The position numbers and the translations under genes are program-made. From an uncultured Prevotellaceae bacterium (GTDB lineage Bacteria > Bacteroidota > Bacteroidia > Bacteroidales > Bacteroidaceae), in contig CAMWQU010000001.1 in NCBI GenBank assembly GCA_947176535.1, positions 1 to 64,000 on the forward strand: a stretch of 64,000 nt of DNA, written 5' to 3'. The notes under the pieces were generated by a model. The model was given only the letters and a program-made list of their open reading frames with translations. It searched no databases and was not told where the DNA came from. Positions 18,214-27,356 of the stretch are shown piece after piece (position 1 is the stretch's first letter; each line of letters starts with the position of its first letter).

Positions 18214-19533
18214 ATGGAATTACAGACACGCAGCAAGCAGGAAAAGATTAGAAGATACGCGGTATTTTTTGTGGCATTGTTCATCATGTCGTTTGGTGTC
18301 AGTCTCGTGACACGCTCCCTGATGGGTACATCGCCGATTTCGAGTGTACCCTACGTCCTGAGCCTGAACACGGCACTGTCGATGGGTACCTACATCATCA
18401 TTCTAAATGCCGTGCTGATTGCCGCCCAGTTGCTGATGCTCGGGCGCGACGGCATAAAGGAAAACCGTGTGGAACTGCTGATGCAGATACCCGTGACACT
18501 GCTGTTCGGAGTGTTCATTGACATCACAATGGCCATCTTATCAAGCTGGCATCCTGAAGTTTATCATCTGCGATTCTTGTCGTGCGTGGTCGGTTGCCTT
18601 ATCATGGGACTCGGCATCGCGCTTGAGGTTGTGGCCGACGTGTGCATGAACTCAGGCGAATACGTGCTGCGCATAGCCTCCCGCAAACTCAATAAAGAGT
18701 TCGGAACACTGAAAATCATGTTCGACCTCTCGTTGGTGCTGCTTGCATTGGGATGCTCATGGCTCATTGCGGGAAGAATTGACGGTGTGCGTGAGGGCAC
18801 CCTGATTGTAGCGGTTCTCACCGGCCCGGTGGTGAGATTTCTGCGTCCCCGGCTGAAATTCATCGACCGCTGGGAGGAGGCTCCTACCGAAAGGCTCAGC
18901 GGCAGGGAGGAAGCAGAAGCAACGCATTACCCCGTCATCACCATCGGTCGCGAATACGGAAGCGGCGGTCACGACATAGGCGAACGTATTGCCAAGGAAC
19001 TCGGTATACCGTTCTATGACAACGCGATGATGGAAATGGTGGCTAAAGAGAGCGGCTACAGCGAGGCCACGGTTCGCGACTACGACCAGAGGCTCCCCCA
19101 CTCGCTGCTTTACGAACTGATAACCGAGGATTACAGTCTCCCCGTAGAACGTTCGTTGTCCAAAAAGGACGCCTTGTTTGTGGCTCAGAGCCGTGTCATC
19201 AGGCGTCTGGCAAGCGAAGGCCCCTGCGTGATTGTGGGCCGTTGCTCCGACTTCGTGCTGCGCGACAATCCCTGTGCCGTGAACATCTTCTTTCATGCCT
19301 CGGCCGACTATAAAGCCCATCGGGCCGTGGAGTATTATGGCGTAGCCACAGAAAAGGCCGCCCGACATGTTGCCGAATCGAATGCCATACGCCGCGATCA
19401 TTATGCCTACTACACGGGCAAGACATGGGGAGAGGCCAAAAACTATGATGCCGTGTTCGACACCTCGTCACTGCCTGCCGATGCCATCGTGGAGGCTGTG
19501 AAAGGAATCTTCAATGCTGTTTCCCGTCCATAG
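18214..19533 (+). CDS. YczE-type membrane domain fused to a cytidylate-kinase-like domain
   Basis: 439 residues. The first half (about 13-220) has five or so membrane helices and resembles the YczE/YitT family (FGVSLVTRSLMGTSPISSVP). After a short linker the second half starts near residue 235 with a P-loop in ITIGREYGSGGHDIGERIA and looks like the Cytidylate_kin2 family. The fusion puts a nucleotide-kinase fold on the inner face of the membrane; substrate unknown. I chose the ATG at 18214 because an upstream TTG (18172) overlaps the -7 box TACCTTTG (18175-18182). Confidence 0.8.
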   Translation: MELQTRSKQEKIRRYAVFFVALFIMSFGVSLVTRSLMGTSPISSVPYVLSLNTALSMGTYIIILNAVLIAAQLLMLGRDGIKENRVELLMQIPVTLLFGVFIDITMAILSSWHPEVYHLRFLSCVVGCLIMGLGIALEVVADVCMNSGEYVLRIASRKLNKEFGTLKIMFDLSLVLLALGCSWLIAGRIDGVREGTLIVAVLTGPVVRFLRPRLKFIDRWEEAPTERLSGREEAEATHYPVITIGREYGSGGHDIGERIAKELGIPFYDNAMMEMVAKESGYSEATVRDYDQRLPHSLLYELITEDYSLPVERSLSKKDALFVAQSRVIRRLASEGPCVIVGRCSDFVLRDNPCAVNIFFHASADYKAHRAVEYYGVATEKAARHVAESNAIRRDHYAYYTGKTWGEAKNYDAVFDTSSLPADAIVEAVKGIFNAVSRP

Positions 19534-19566
19534 GGATATTCTCCGGAGGTGCCGCATAGGTCGGAG

Positions 19567-19634
19567 GGCAGTCCATAGCAGGACAAGCCTCCGTCCATAG
19601 CGGGACGAGGCGCGGACAATAGCGGGACGAGGCA
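19567..19634 (+). repeat. 22-bp tandem repeat array, site 3
   Basis: The core GTCCATAG or a variant recurs at 19571, 19593 and 19615, each 22 bp apart and followed by C(G/A)GGAC(G/A)AG. An imperfect alternating GC-rich tract follows (19633-19660) and then ACCTTATTTATATATAGG. It fills the gap before the pseudouridine synthase gene. Confidence 0.75.
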
Positions 19635-19759
19635 CCGTCCTGCCTATGCGTGCGTGTATGCGCGGGCGCCCGAGCGTACCTTATTTATATATAGGTCAGA
19701 AATGTTTTTACACCACCCGTATAGGAATCTCACGTTTTTTACCTAAATTTGTCCCTGCT

Positions 19760-21073
19760 ATGGAAAAAGACGACAGACTGCACCCACTGCCTGCGGCAGC
19801 ATCCGACATCCCGGCTCCCCGGCAGTTCACATTCCCGTTCTGCTACGAGGCGCATACGTTGTGCCGCATGGCGGCCGAACTCGTGCGCAACGAGGTGGCG
19901 CGCCATCCCGACTGGCAACGGGAGACGGAAGAGGGTAAAATGCTGGGGGTGCTGGTAGTGGAGGGCGGCGGCTTTCTTGCCGCCTTCTCGGGCACGCTCA
20001 CCGGGCGGAGCACACTGCCCTACTTCGTGCCGCCGGTGTTCGACCTGCACGGCACGCGCTTCGAGGAGGAGGAACGGGAGATTTCGCTCATGCCGCCCGG
20101 CAACGAACGGAAAGAGCGCAGCCGGGCCCTACAGCAGTGGCTGTTCCGTCAATTCCGATTTCTGAATGCCCGTGGCGAGGAACGCGCTCTACCGGACATT
20201 TTCGCCCCCAAAGTGCCACCCGCAGGAACGGGCGAATGCTGTGCCCCCAAGCTGTTGCAGTATGCCTACCGCCACGGACTGAGACCACTCTGCATGGGCG
20301 AATTTTGGGTTGGTCGCTCGCCCCGTGGCGAGGTGCGCGAGGACGGGCACTTCTACCCTTCGTGCCAACATAAGTGCAAGCCCGTACTGGAGTGGATGCT
20401 GCAAGGGCTGGACGTGGAGCAGAACCCGCTGATGCGCGACTACGAGGCGGTGATGAAGCGATTGAAAATAGTGCATGAAGGCCCGGATTTCGTGGTCGTG
20501 GACAAGCCTTCGGGACTGCTGTCTGTGCCGGGCAAAGACGGACTGCCCTCACTCGCCGAACTCATCCGCGAGCGATACCCCGAAGCGGAAGGCCCGCTTA
20601 TCGTACACCGGTTGGACATGGAAACAAGCGGACTGATGGTGGTGGCACTCACCACGCCGGCCTATCATGCCCTGCAACGGCAGTTCGTGGAGCACACGGT
20701 TAAGAAGCGTTACACGGCCCGGCTGGAGCGTCCGTTGCCCGTGGGCGAACAAGGAACCATCGACCTGCTCATCTGCCCCAATCCCTACGACCGGCCCCGG
20801 CAGATGGTGAACGCCGAATACGGCCGGCGCTCCATCACACACTACGAGGTGGTGGACACGGAGGCGGGAAACGCCGTCGTACATCTGTGGCCCGACACGG
20901 GGCGCACCCATCAGTTGCGGCTGCACATGGCGGCCCGTGAGGGACTGGGTAACCCCATTGTGGGCGACCGCCTCTACGGACATGCCGGGAAACGGCTGAT
21001 GCTGACGGCCGACCGACTGGAGTTCGCTCACCCCGCTACGGGCGAACGCCTCAGTTTCCGGCTGACCTCCTGA
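19760..21073 (+). CDS. RluA-family pseudouridine synthase with long N-terminal extension
   Basis: 437 residues. The catalytic domain occupies about 230-430, with HRLDMETSGLMV (catalytic Asp in HRLD), KRYTARL and GRTHQLRLHMA. These enzymes convert uridines to pseudouridine in rRNA or tRNA. The first 220 residues are not the usual S4 domain and include conserved-looking Cys residues (ECCAPKLLQYAY, SCQHKCKP). I believe related long forms occur in Bacteroidales. A TAAATTTG box (19744-19751) lies just upstream, so the message may be nearly leaderless from the ATG at 19760. Confidence 0.85.
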   Translation: MEKDDRLHPLPAAASDIPAPRQFTFPFCYEAHTLCRMAAELVRNEVARHPDWQRETEEGKMLGVLVVEGGGFLAAFSGTLTGRSTLPYFVPPVFDLHGTRFEEEEREISLMPPGNERKERSRALQQWLFRQFRFLNARGEERALPDIFAPKVPPAGTGECCAPKLLQYAYRHGLRPLCMGEFWVGRSPRGEVREDGHFYPSCQHKCKPVLEWMLQGLDVEQNPLMRDYEAVMKRLKIVHEGPDFVVVDKPSGLLSVPGKDGLPSLAELIRERYPEAEGPLIVHRLDMETSGLMVVALTTPAYHALQRQFVEHTVKKRYTARLERPLPVGEQGTIDLLICPNPYDRPRQMVNAEYGRRSITHYEVVDTEAGNAVVHLWPDTGRTHQLRLHMAAREGLGNPIVGDRLYGHAGKRLMLTADRLEFAHPATGERLSFRLTS

Positions 21074-21107
21074 CAGGTTCGCCGGAAAAATTCTGTTTTT
21101 CCGTATT

Positions 21108-23309
21108 TCAAGGCCGATACTGCGGTGCCGTGCCCCACTTCGAGGGACGAGTGGACATGTAGAAATCGAGCGTTCCGCCAGCTACAATGTCGGCATGGCG
21201 GACGTAACTGTAAGGATAGGGCCGGCCGTTGAGACGCACCTCGCGGACGTAAATGGCCCGGTCGGAATTGTCGTGCGTGCGGATGGTGAACGTGTGTGTG
21301 TCGTCGATGCGCAAAGCGGCTTCCCGCACAAGGGGACTGCCCAGCACATAGATACCGCCGCAGGGGGCCACCTGATAAAGTCCGAGGGCCGAAAGGATAT
21401 ACCAGGCCGACATCTGACCGGCATCTTCATTTCCGCAAAGCCCCGCCGGGCGGTCGTTGTAGAGTTCGCGCATGACCTGACGTACCCTGCGGGCCGTTTT
21501 CCAGGGCTGACCGACATAGTTGTAGAGGTAGAGCGTGTGGTGACTGGGTTCGTTGCCGTGGGCATATTGCCCAATGAGCCCCGTAATGTCCGGATTGGCC
21601 TCCTTCCCCAAATCGCCATCGGCAAGGAAGAGAGAGTCGAGACGGTCGGTAAACACCTGCTCGGAGGGGAAACACGCTATCAGTCCGTGAACGTCATGAG
21701 GCACCAGCCACGTGTATTGCCAGGGATTGCCTTCGGTGTAGTCCACCGTCTGGTGACCGGGGTTGAAATCGGGTTCGTCGCGAAAACGCCCCTCGCTACT
21801 CAAGGCCCGAATACACTGCGTCGAGGGGTCGAACATCCGTTTGTAGCCCATGCTGCGACGGTGAAAGTAAACGCTGTCGGCCGCTTCACCCATCAGACCC
21901 GCCACCTGAGCGGTGCTCCAGTCGGCTAGATAATATTCGAGACTCTTTGCCACGGCCTCGCTGTCGCCCGTGTCCCAAGGAACCCAACCATACTGCTTCA
22001 TGCGGTTTAGCGAGCGGTGGTCTTTCAGCAGACTGGCTTTCATGGCCCGGTAGGCTTCCTTGTAGTCAAAGCCTTCGACACCTTTCAGACAAAGGTCTGC
22101 CAAAACGGGAACCGCCGGGCACCCCACCATACAGTACGTCTCGTTGGACATGAGATTCCACACAGGCAGCTCGCCCTGCTGCTCGTAGATGCTCAGCATC
22201 GACCGGGCAAAGTCAGTGAGGCGGTCGCGCATGATGAGGGTAGACAGCGGATGGGCTGCCCGATAAGTGTCCCAAAGCGACCACGTTGTGTAGTTCCGGA
22301 ACGTAGCGTCTCGACGGATACGGCCGTCAGCCCCCATGTAGTCTCCGTTCATGTCCTGCCACACGACAGGGGCCATCATGTAGTGATAAAGGGCCGTGTA
22401 AAAGATTCGTCGCTCACGCTCGCTGCCGAACGAGGCCCGGATGCGCGAAAGTTCCTTGTCCCACGTCTGCAAAGCTGCCTCACGGACGGCAGAAAAGTCC
22501 CAGTCAGGCATCTCGGCACGAAGATTCTGCAGAGCATTGGCCTCGCTGACCGGCGAGAGGGCCACCTTTACCATCACGTTTTCTCCCTCAACGACATTGA
22601 ATAGGGCCTGGAAATAACCGTCGGACTGGTCGCGGGACAGCCACTCGCGGATGGGTTTGGAAAATTGTATGGCAAAGTAGATTTGCTGATGAGCGGCCCA
22701 GCCGCGACTGATGCGGAAGCCCAACAGGGTACGTTCATCCAACTGCCAGATGCGCGACTGCAGACGACGGTCGCCGATGGCATTCTCAAGGTCGATGACA
22801 ATACGGGCATCGGAAGACGAACGGGGGAAAGTATAACGATGCAGGGCCACACGCTGCGTCGCGGTGATTTCCGCACGGATGTCGTCGCGGTCGAGTACCA
22901 CGGAGTAATAGCCCGGCCGCACCTCCTCACGCTCGTGACGATAAGCCGAGGATAATCCCGAACGAGTCAGTTCCAACGGTTCCAAAGCGGGCATCAGAGC
23001 AATGTCGCCAAGGTCGCCGCATCCGGTTCCGCTCAGGTGCATCTGAGCAAACCCGACAATCCGGCGGCCGTCATAATGATAGCCCGAACACCAGTCCCAG
23101 CCCGTTTCCAACTGGGTGGGGCCTGCATTCACCATACCGTAAGGGACATTGGCCCCAACAAAGACATGGCCGTGATCGCCCGAACCAATCATGGGCTCTA
23201 CGAAATCAGTAGGCCGATAATCGGAGACAGCGTTCCCCGGAGTGGCAACTACAGGGAGAGGGACAATAAGGCTATGTAACACAAGCCAAAGGAAAAGAGT
23301 GCGTTTCAT
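21108..23309 (-). CDS. Secreted GH92 alpha-mannosidase
   Basis: 733 residues with a signal peptide (MKRTLFLWLVLHSLIVPLP, cleavage after VVA). Family GH92 marks run the whole length: PMIGSGDHGHVFVGANVP at the N-terminus, DTYRAAHPL in the middle, and GNEDAGQMSAWYILSALGLY near the C-terminus with the acidic pair of the calcium-dependent exo-alpha-mannosidases. It should trim alpha-1,2 mannose or similar linkages from N-glycans or yeast mannan. A GTG seven codons upstream (23330) lies inside the -7 box TATCTTTG, so the ATG at 23309 is the better start. No SusC/SusD pair is adjacent. Confidence 0.92.
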   Translation of the reverse strand: MKRTLFLWLVLHSLIVPLPVVATPGNAVSDYRPTDFVEPMIGSGDHGHVFVGANVPYGMVNAGPTQLETGWDWCSGYHYDGRRIVGFAQMHLSGTGCGDLGDIALMPALEPLELTRSGLSSAYRHEREEVRPGYYSVVLDRDDIRAEITATQRVALHRYTFPRSSSDARIVIDLENAIGDRRLQSRIWQLDERTLLGFRISRGWAAHQQIYFAIQFSKPIREWLSRDQSDGYFQALFNVVEGENVMVKVALSPVSEANALQNLRAEMPDWDFSAVREAALQTWDKELSRIRASFGSERERRIFYTALYHYMMAPVVWQDMNGDYMGADGRIRRDATFRNYTTWSLWDTYRAAHPLSTLIMRDRLTDFARSMLSIYEQQGELPVWNLMSNETYCMVGCPAVPVLADLCLKGVEGFDYKEAYRAMKASLLKDHRSLNRMKQYGWVPWDTGDSEAVAKSLEYYLADWSTAQVAGLMGEAADSVYFHRRSMGYKRMFDPSTQCIRALSSEGRFRDEPDFNPGHQTVDYTEGNPWQYTWLVPHDVHGLIACFPSEQVFTDRLDSLFLADGDLGKEANPDITGLIGQYAHGNEPSHHTLYLYNYVGQPWKTARRVRQVMRELYNDRPAGLCGNEDAGQMSAWYILSALGLYQVAPCGGIYVLGSPLVREAALRIDDTHTFTIRTHDNSDRAIYVREVRLNGRPYPYSYVRHADIVAGGTLDFYMSTRPSKWGTAPQYRP

Positions 23310-23329
23310 GGGAAGTTCATATATTTTCA

Positions 23330-23389
23330 CAAAGATAAGAATTTATTCACTATTCGCAATCCACTATTCGCAATAAATTCTTATCTTTG
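23330..23389. promoter_or_regulatory. Symmetric divergent promoter
   Basis: A near-perfect inverted repeat. AAAGATAAGAATTTATT (23332-23348) is mirrored by AATAAATTCTTATCTTT (23372-23388), and each arm carries a TATCTTTG -7 box pointing outward: 23337-23330 for the mannosidase and 23382-23389 for the TIR-like gene. Between the arms the 13-mer CACTATTCGCAAT occurs twice in direct orientation. Confidence 0.75.
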
Positions 23390-23410
23390 CAAACAAAATC
23401 CGCTCCGCTT

Positions 23411-23938
23411 ATGAAACCACGAGCTACTTATATCGCCTTTGACGCCAATGCCGTGCAGGACGCAGTGAACAGCAATCTGCACACGTTCCGTCAGTTGCAG
23501 GAATGGGCAAAGAATCATCCCGACCGTTTCCGCTTTGTAAACATGAACGAAATCGAGTTTTCCGCACAGCACGACGACCTGTTGGAGACAACAACCAAAA
23601 GCCGTTTCCTGAAACTGATGGCGGAAGCCGATAATCTGCTTGTTGTGGCCAGCCCGGTGGTCAATACCGAAAGCCACATTCTCAACTGGCAGATATCGCG
23701 TTGCGTCAATCGTTTCCATCTGCCGGTTGTCATCGCTTACGCCGGACTCACGGAGCTCAACGAGGACAGCATACAGAAGTTCTGGGCATGGCTCCCCAAC
23801 AAGCCGCGGAAATACATCGGACTGGACAGCGCACGCATGGCGCATATTCCGCTGACACGCGACAAACTGGAACGTGCATTGGGCACATTCTCCGTCAGCG
23901 AACAGTTCTACCCTTGGAATTCTACAACCATATTTTAA
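23411..23938 (+). CDS. TIR-like domain protein
   Basis: 175 residues, one alpha/beta domain. The pattern YIAFDANAV (strand 1), a helix, RFRFVNM (strand 2), KSRFLKLMAEADNLLVVASP (helix plus strand) and ESHILNWQISRCVNRFHLPV resembles the TIR-like MTH538/ThsB group (DUF1863). The Trp-Glu of active TIR enzymes reads Trp93-Gln94 here, so NAD cleavage by this protein alone is doubtful. No ThsA or other defence partner is nearby; queD follows 32 bases downstream. The start is the ATG at 23411, because a TTG at 23387 overlaps the promoter. Fold assignment is by pattern only. Confidence 0.5.
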   Translation: MKPRATYIAFDANAVQDAVNSNLHTFRQLQEWAKNHPDRFRFVNMNEIEFSAQHDDLLETTTKSRFLKLMAEADNLLVVASPVVNTESHILNWQISRCVNRFHLPVVIAYAGLTELNEDSIQKFWAWLPNKPRKYIGLDSARMAHIPLTRDKLERALGTFSVSEQFYPWNSTTIF

Positions 23939-23970
23939 CCTAACAGGACACGTATCCTTCTCTATTCAAC

Positions 23971-24306
23971 GTGTATTACATAAAGAAGACATTCGAGATT
24001 TCGGCAAGCCATCGCCTGAGCCTTTCCTACGAAAGCAAATGTGAGCAACTGCATGGCCACAATTGGCTCGTTACCATCCACTGCAAATCGAAAGAGCTGG
24101 ACGAGAACGGTATGGTGATAGATTTTACCCACATCAAACGAGCCATACGCGACCGCCTCGACCACTCCAACCTTAACGACATCCTGCCTTTCAATCCGAC
24201 GGCAGAGAATATTGCCCGGTGGATTTGCGAACAAATCCCGCAGGCCTATCGTGTGGATGTGGTGGAGAGCCTGAACAACGAGGCTTCGTATGAAGTAGAC
24301 GACTAA
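23971..24306 (+). CDS. queD: 6-carboxytetrahydropterin synthase
   Basis: 111 residues, GTG start. Zinc ligands are in SASHRL and HGHNW, and the catalytic Cys lies in ESKCEQLHGH. It makes 6-carboxy-5,6,7,8-tetrahydropterin, the second step to preQ0 and queuosine. It lies 9 bases before queE and 32 bases after the TIR-like gene, so the three are probably one transcript. No queC or queF is in the window. Confidence 0.95.
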   Translation: MYYIKKTFEISASHRLSLSYESKCEQLHGHNWLVTIHCKSKELDENGMVIDFTHIKRAIRDRLDHSNLNDILPFNPTAENIARWICEQIPQAYRVDVVESLNNEASYEVDD

Positions 24307-24315
24307 CTCCCTACT

Positions 24316-24885
24316 GTGAAGATTAACGAGATATTCTGCTCCGTTCAGGGCGAGGGCCACTACACCGGCACGCCCGCCGTATTTGTCCGCACGAGCGGCT
24401 GCAACCTGACTTGTGCCTTTTGCGATACGATGCACAACGAGGGACAGGAGATGAGCATCGACGACATCGTGAATGAATGCCTCCGGTTTCAGCCCCGCCA
24501 TGCCGTCATAACTGGCGGAGAACCGTCGCTGCAAAGAGAGTTGTCCGCCCTTGTCGATGCCCTGCACAACGCCAACTTCTACGTACAGATAGAGACCAAC
24601 GGCACGCATCCCCTTCCTGCCGGCATCGACTGGGTAACGTGTTCGCCAAAGTCACTTTCGGGAATTGCCATTCAGCATCCCCACGAGTTGAAGGTAGTGT
24701 ATCAGGGGCAGGATATGCTCCCCTACGAGACACTGTTTCAGGCTGACATCTACAGCCTGCAACCCTGCGACACCGGCAACGCGGAAAGAAATAAGGAAAT
24801 TATCGCAGCCACCATCGAATACGTGCTGTCGCATCCCCGATGGAACCTGAGCCTGCAAACCCACAAATTCCTCGGTATAAGATAA
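24316..24885 (+). CDS. queE: 7-carboxy-7-deazaguanine synthase (radical SAM)
   Basis: 189 residues, GTG start. The radical-SAM cluster motif is CNLTCAFC (Cx3CxxC), followed by the GGEPS segment for S-adenosylmethionine. It converts carboxytetrahydropterin to 7-carboxy-7-deazaguanine after QueD. It is one of the shorter QueE forms. A large hairpin terminator begins 28 bases after the stop. Confidence 0.95.
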   Translation: MKINEIFCSVQGEGHYTGTPAVFVRTSGCNLTCAFCDTMHNEGQEMSIDDIVNECLRFQPRHAVITGGEPSLQRELSALVDALHNANFYVQIETNGTHPLPAGIDWVTCSPKSLSGIAIQHPHELKVVYQGQDMLPYETLFQADIYSLQPCDTGNAERNKEIIAATIEYVLSHPRWNLSLQTHKFLGIR

Positions 24886-24913
24886 ACCGTTGGCAACTTT
24901 TGCCCAAGGAATC

Positions 24914-24967
24914 AGCCCAACGCCCGGACTCTTCACTGATGGTGAGAGTCCGGGCGTTGGGCTTTTT
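24914..24967 (+). terminator. Terminator of the queE unit
   Basis: A perfect 18-bp stem (24914-24931 with 24946-24963) capped by a further TCAC/GTGA pairing and followed by five T on the plus strand. It lies between convergent queE and pyrD and probably also marks the pyrD end. Confidence 0.9.
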
Positions 24968-24973
24968 CAGTTA

Positions 24974-25882
24974 TTAGTCCAATATGCCTATAATATCTTT
25001 CACCGACCGGAAGCCATGTCTGTCGAGATAGGCTTCTATGCCCTCTACAACCTTTACGGTTACGGAAGGGTCAATAAAATTGGCCGTACCAATCTCCACG
25101 GCCGAGGCACCGGCCAAAAGGAACTCCACGGCATCCGTAGCCGTCATGATGCCGCCTAACCCGACAACGGGAATCTTAACGGCACGGGCCACCTGATAAA
25201 CCATGCGCAGGGCTACGGGTTTGACGGCAGGGCCACTGAGACCTCCCGTGCCGATGCTGAGCACTTTGCGGCGACGTTCCGCGTCAATGGCCATACCCAT
25301 CAGCGTGTTTATCAACGACACGGCATCCGCTCCCTCTGCCTCCACGGCACGGGCTATCTCGGTTACGTCCGTCACGTTGGGTGACAACTTCACAATCAGT
25401 GTCTTCGGATAAGCCTGCCGCACGGCTTTCACCACACTGGCTGCTCCTGCGGCCGTCACGCCAAAAGCCATGCCGCCCTGACGCACATTGGGACACGAGA
25501 TATTCAGCTCGATGGCCGGAATATTCTCCAGTTCGCCGATACGTCGCGCACACTCGGCATAGTCCTCAACGGAACTGCCGCTTACGTTCACGACAACGTT
25601 CGTATCCATGTCTTTTACACGGGGGTAAATCTGTTCGCAGAAGTAGTCCACTCCCTTGTTCTGCAAACCCACACAGTTCAACATACCGCCCGCCGTTTCC
25701 GCCATGCGGGGATAGGGATTGCCCTCACGGGGATTCAGCGTCGTGCCTTTTACCACGATGCCGCCCAAGCGGCTCAAGTCCACAAAGTCCTCAAACTCCA
25801 GTCCGTAACCAAACGTGCCGCTGGCCGTCATCACGGGATTGCGCAACTCCAGTCCGCCTATATTTGTTTTCAAGTCTGCCAT
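24974..25882 (-). CDS. pyrD: Dihydroorotate dehydrogenase B, catalytic subunit
   Basis: 302 residues. The class 1B signature is clear: [14 protein letters not shown], the catalytic Cys in [14 protein letters not shown], and the FMN-phosphate region [15 protein letters not shown]. It oxidises dihydroorotate to orotate and hands electrons to PyrK, which uses NAD+. It follows pyrK by 31 bases and is the last gene of the menA-CPBP-pyrK-pyrD run. Confidence 0.95.
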   Translation of the reverse strand: MADLKTNIGGLELRNPVMTASGTFGYGLEFEDFVDLSRLGGIVVKGTTLNPREGNPYPRMAETAGGMLNCVGLQNKGVDYFCEQIYPRVKDMDTNVVVNVSGSSVEDYAECARRIGELENIPAIELNISCPNVRQGGMAFGVTAAGAASVVKAVRQAYPKTLIVKLSPNVTDVTEIARAVEAEGADAVSLINTLMGMAIDAERRRKVLSIGTGGLSGPAVKPVALRMVYQVARAVKIPVVGLGGIMTATDAVEFLLAGASAVEIGTANFIDPSVTVKVVEGIEAYLDRHGFRSVKDIIGILD

Positions 25883-25913
25883 GCCTATAATCCTGATAAT
25901 CTGTTTCTCGTTC

Positions 25914-26705
25914 CTAAATTTTTAACTCCGATGCGTCGAACACGGGGCCTTCCGTACACACGCAACGATTGTGCCCGTCGGCCGTCTCTTCCACACAACA
26001 CAAGCAGGCCCCCACGCCACAGGCCATGCGGTTTTCCAAAGACACCTCACAGGGGAGGTTACGCTCCCGGGCCAAACGGGCAACTGCATTCATCATCGGC
26101 TTCGGGCCGCAGGTATATACCATCACGCGAGCAGGGAGCGTTTCCATTTCTCCGTTTTCATTGCAACCTAACACGGAATGCTGGGTTACGAAACCTTTCT
26201 CCCCCATGCTTCCGTCCTCGGTGGTAACAAACACCTCACCCACTTCCCGGAAAGCATCAAGACGAAGCAAAAGTTCTTTCGTCCGCGCTCCCAATAGGTA
26301 CACCGGACGTATTCCATTTGCTTTCAGTTGCTTGCCAAGATACAGCAACGGGGCCACACCCACGCCGCCACCGACAAGCAGGGCGACCTCGTTTCCCGTC
26401 TGAACCGTAAAACCATGCCCCAGTGGCAGCACGGCATTCAGCGTGTCGCCCGCCTGCAAGGCGCCCAGCCACTGCGTGCCCTCGCCCACCATCTGCACGA
26501 GGAACGAGATTTCGTCACCCTCCACATCATGGATGCTGATAGGGCGCCGCAAAAATACATCCGGGGCATCCACCCGCAACTGGGCAAACTGTCCCGGACA
26601 GCACACCGGCAAACGCCCCTCCACGGGCTTCGCTTTCAACAACACACACTGCGCTCCCACCTCTTCGGCACGGGTTATCCGCAAATCCAATATCTGTTTC
26701 TTCAT
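25914..26705 (-). CDS. pyrK: Dihydroorotate dehydrogenase electron-transfer subunit
   Basis: 263 residues. N-terminal FAD domain (RRPISIHDV), NAD-binding [13 protein letters not shown], and a C-terminal 2Fe-2S cluster with CGVGACLCC and a later CVCTEG cysteine. It carries electrons from PyrD FMN to NAD+. pyrK-pyrD is the standard order. It starts 36 bases after the CPBP gene. Confidence 0.95.
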   Translation of the reverse strand: MKKQILDLRITRAEEVGAQCVLLKAKPVEGRLPVCCPGQFAQLRVDAPDVFLRRPISIHDVEGDEISFLVQMVGEGTQWLGALQAGDTLNAVLPLGHGFTVQTGNEVALLVGGGVGVAPLLYLGKQLKANGIRPVYLLGARTKELLLRLDAFREVGEVFVTTEDGSMGEKGFVTQHSVLGCNENGEMETLPARVMVYTCGPKPMMNAVARLARERNLPCEVSLENRMACGVGACLCCVEETADGHNRCVCTEGPVFDASELKI

Positions 26706-26741
26706 ATCTTCATAAGTTTCTATATCTGAATTAGAACCGCA

Positions 26742-27356
26742 TCATATCGGGAACCACACGAACACGGCCGCGTCCCATACGGCATGTGAAATGACAATCG
26801 CGGGCAGATGTTTCGGGAAAAGCCTGTAAAGCCCGCCCCAACAGATGCCACATACCCCGGCAGCCATCACGAGCATGAAATTCATCGACGGCACGTGAAT
26901 GAGGGTATAAATCAGCGTCGTAACCACCAACGCCCGGTTGGCGTCCCAACGCATGGACAAGCTGCGCTGCACATAGCCCCGCCAGAAGAGTTCCTCCGCC
27001 GGTCCGATGATAAGCAGCAAAAGCAAGCCCACAATCCAACCCGGCATACCGTCTTTCATTCCGTAAATGCTATCCACCTGCGGACGGGCAAAACTGAACA
27101 GCAGGGACGACAGAAAGTCTCCCACCCAAAACACACCCCACAAGGCAAGGGCTATCAGCAGACCGAACAACAATTCGCGTCCCCATGCCGCCCGCTCGCG
27201 GTAAGCCCATAGAAAGGGAGCCGCCAACAGAGTCAATATCGAGGCACTCGCGGTCATCTCCCACCAGAAATTCAGCTCCAGGGTCAGACACGGCGAGAAC
27301 ATCACAAACCACAGCACCACCGCCACAGCAATGGAAAAAATCAATCGTTTCATCAC
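26742..27356 (-). CDS. CPBP family intramembrane metalloprotease
   Basis: 204 residues with five or six membrane helices. The three catalytic blocks are present: GPAEELFWRGYVQ (EExxxR), LIYTLIHVPS (His) and VISHAVWDAAVF (HxxxD-like). Such CAAX-like proteases cut substrates inside the membrane; the partner is unknown. It overlaps the end of menA by four bases, which suggests translational coupling. Confidence 0.85.
   Translation of the reverse strand: MMKRLIFSIAVAVVLWFVMFSPCLTLELNFWWEMTASASILTLLAAPFLWAYRERAAWGRELLFGLLIALALWGVFWVGDFLSSLLFSFARPQVDSIYGMKDGMPGWIVGLLLLLIIGPAEELFWRGYVQRSLSMRWDANRALVVTTLIYTLIHVPSMNFMLVMAAGVCGICWGGLYRLFPKHLPAIVISHAVWDAAVFVWFPI

Noticed and set aside
23310..23330. GTG start for the GH92 gene seven codons upstream
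   Set aside because: It lies inside the TATCTTTG -7 box and would precede the natural signal peptide.
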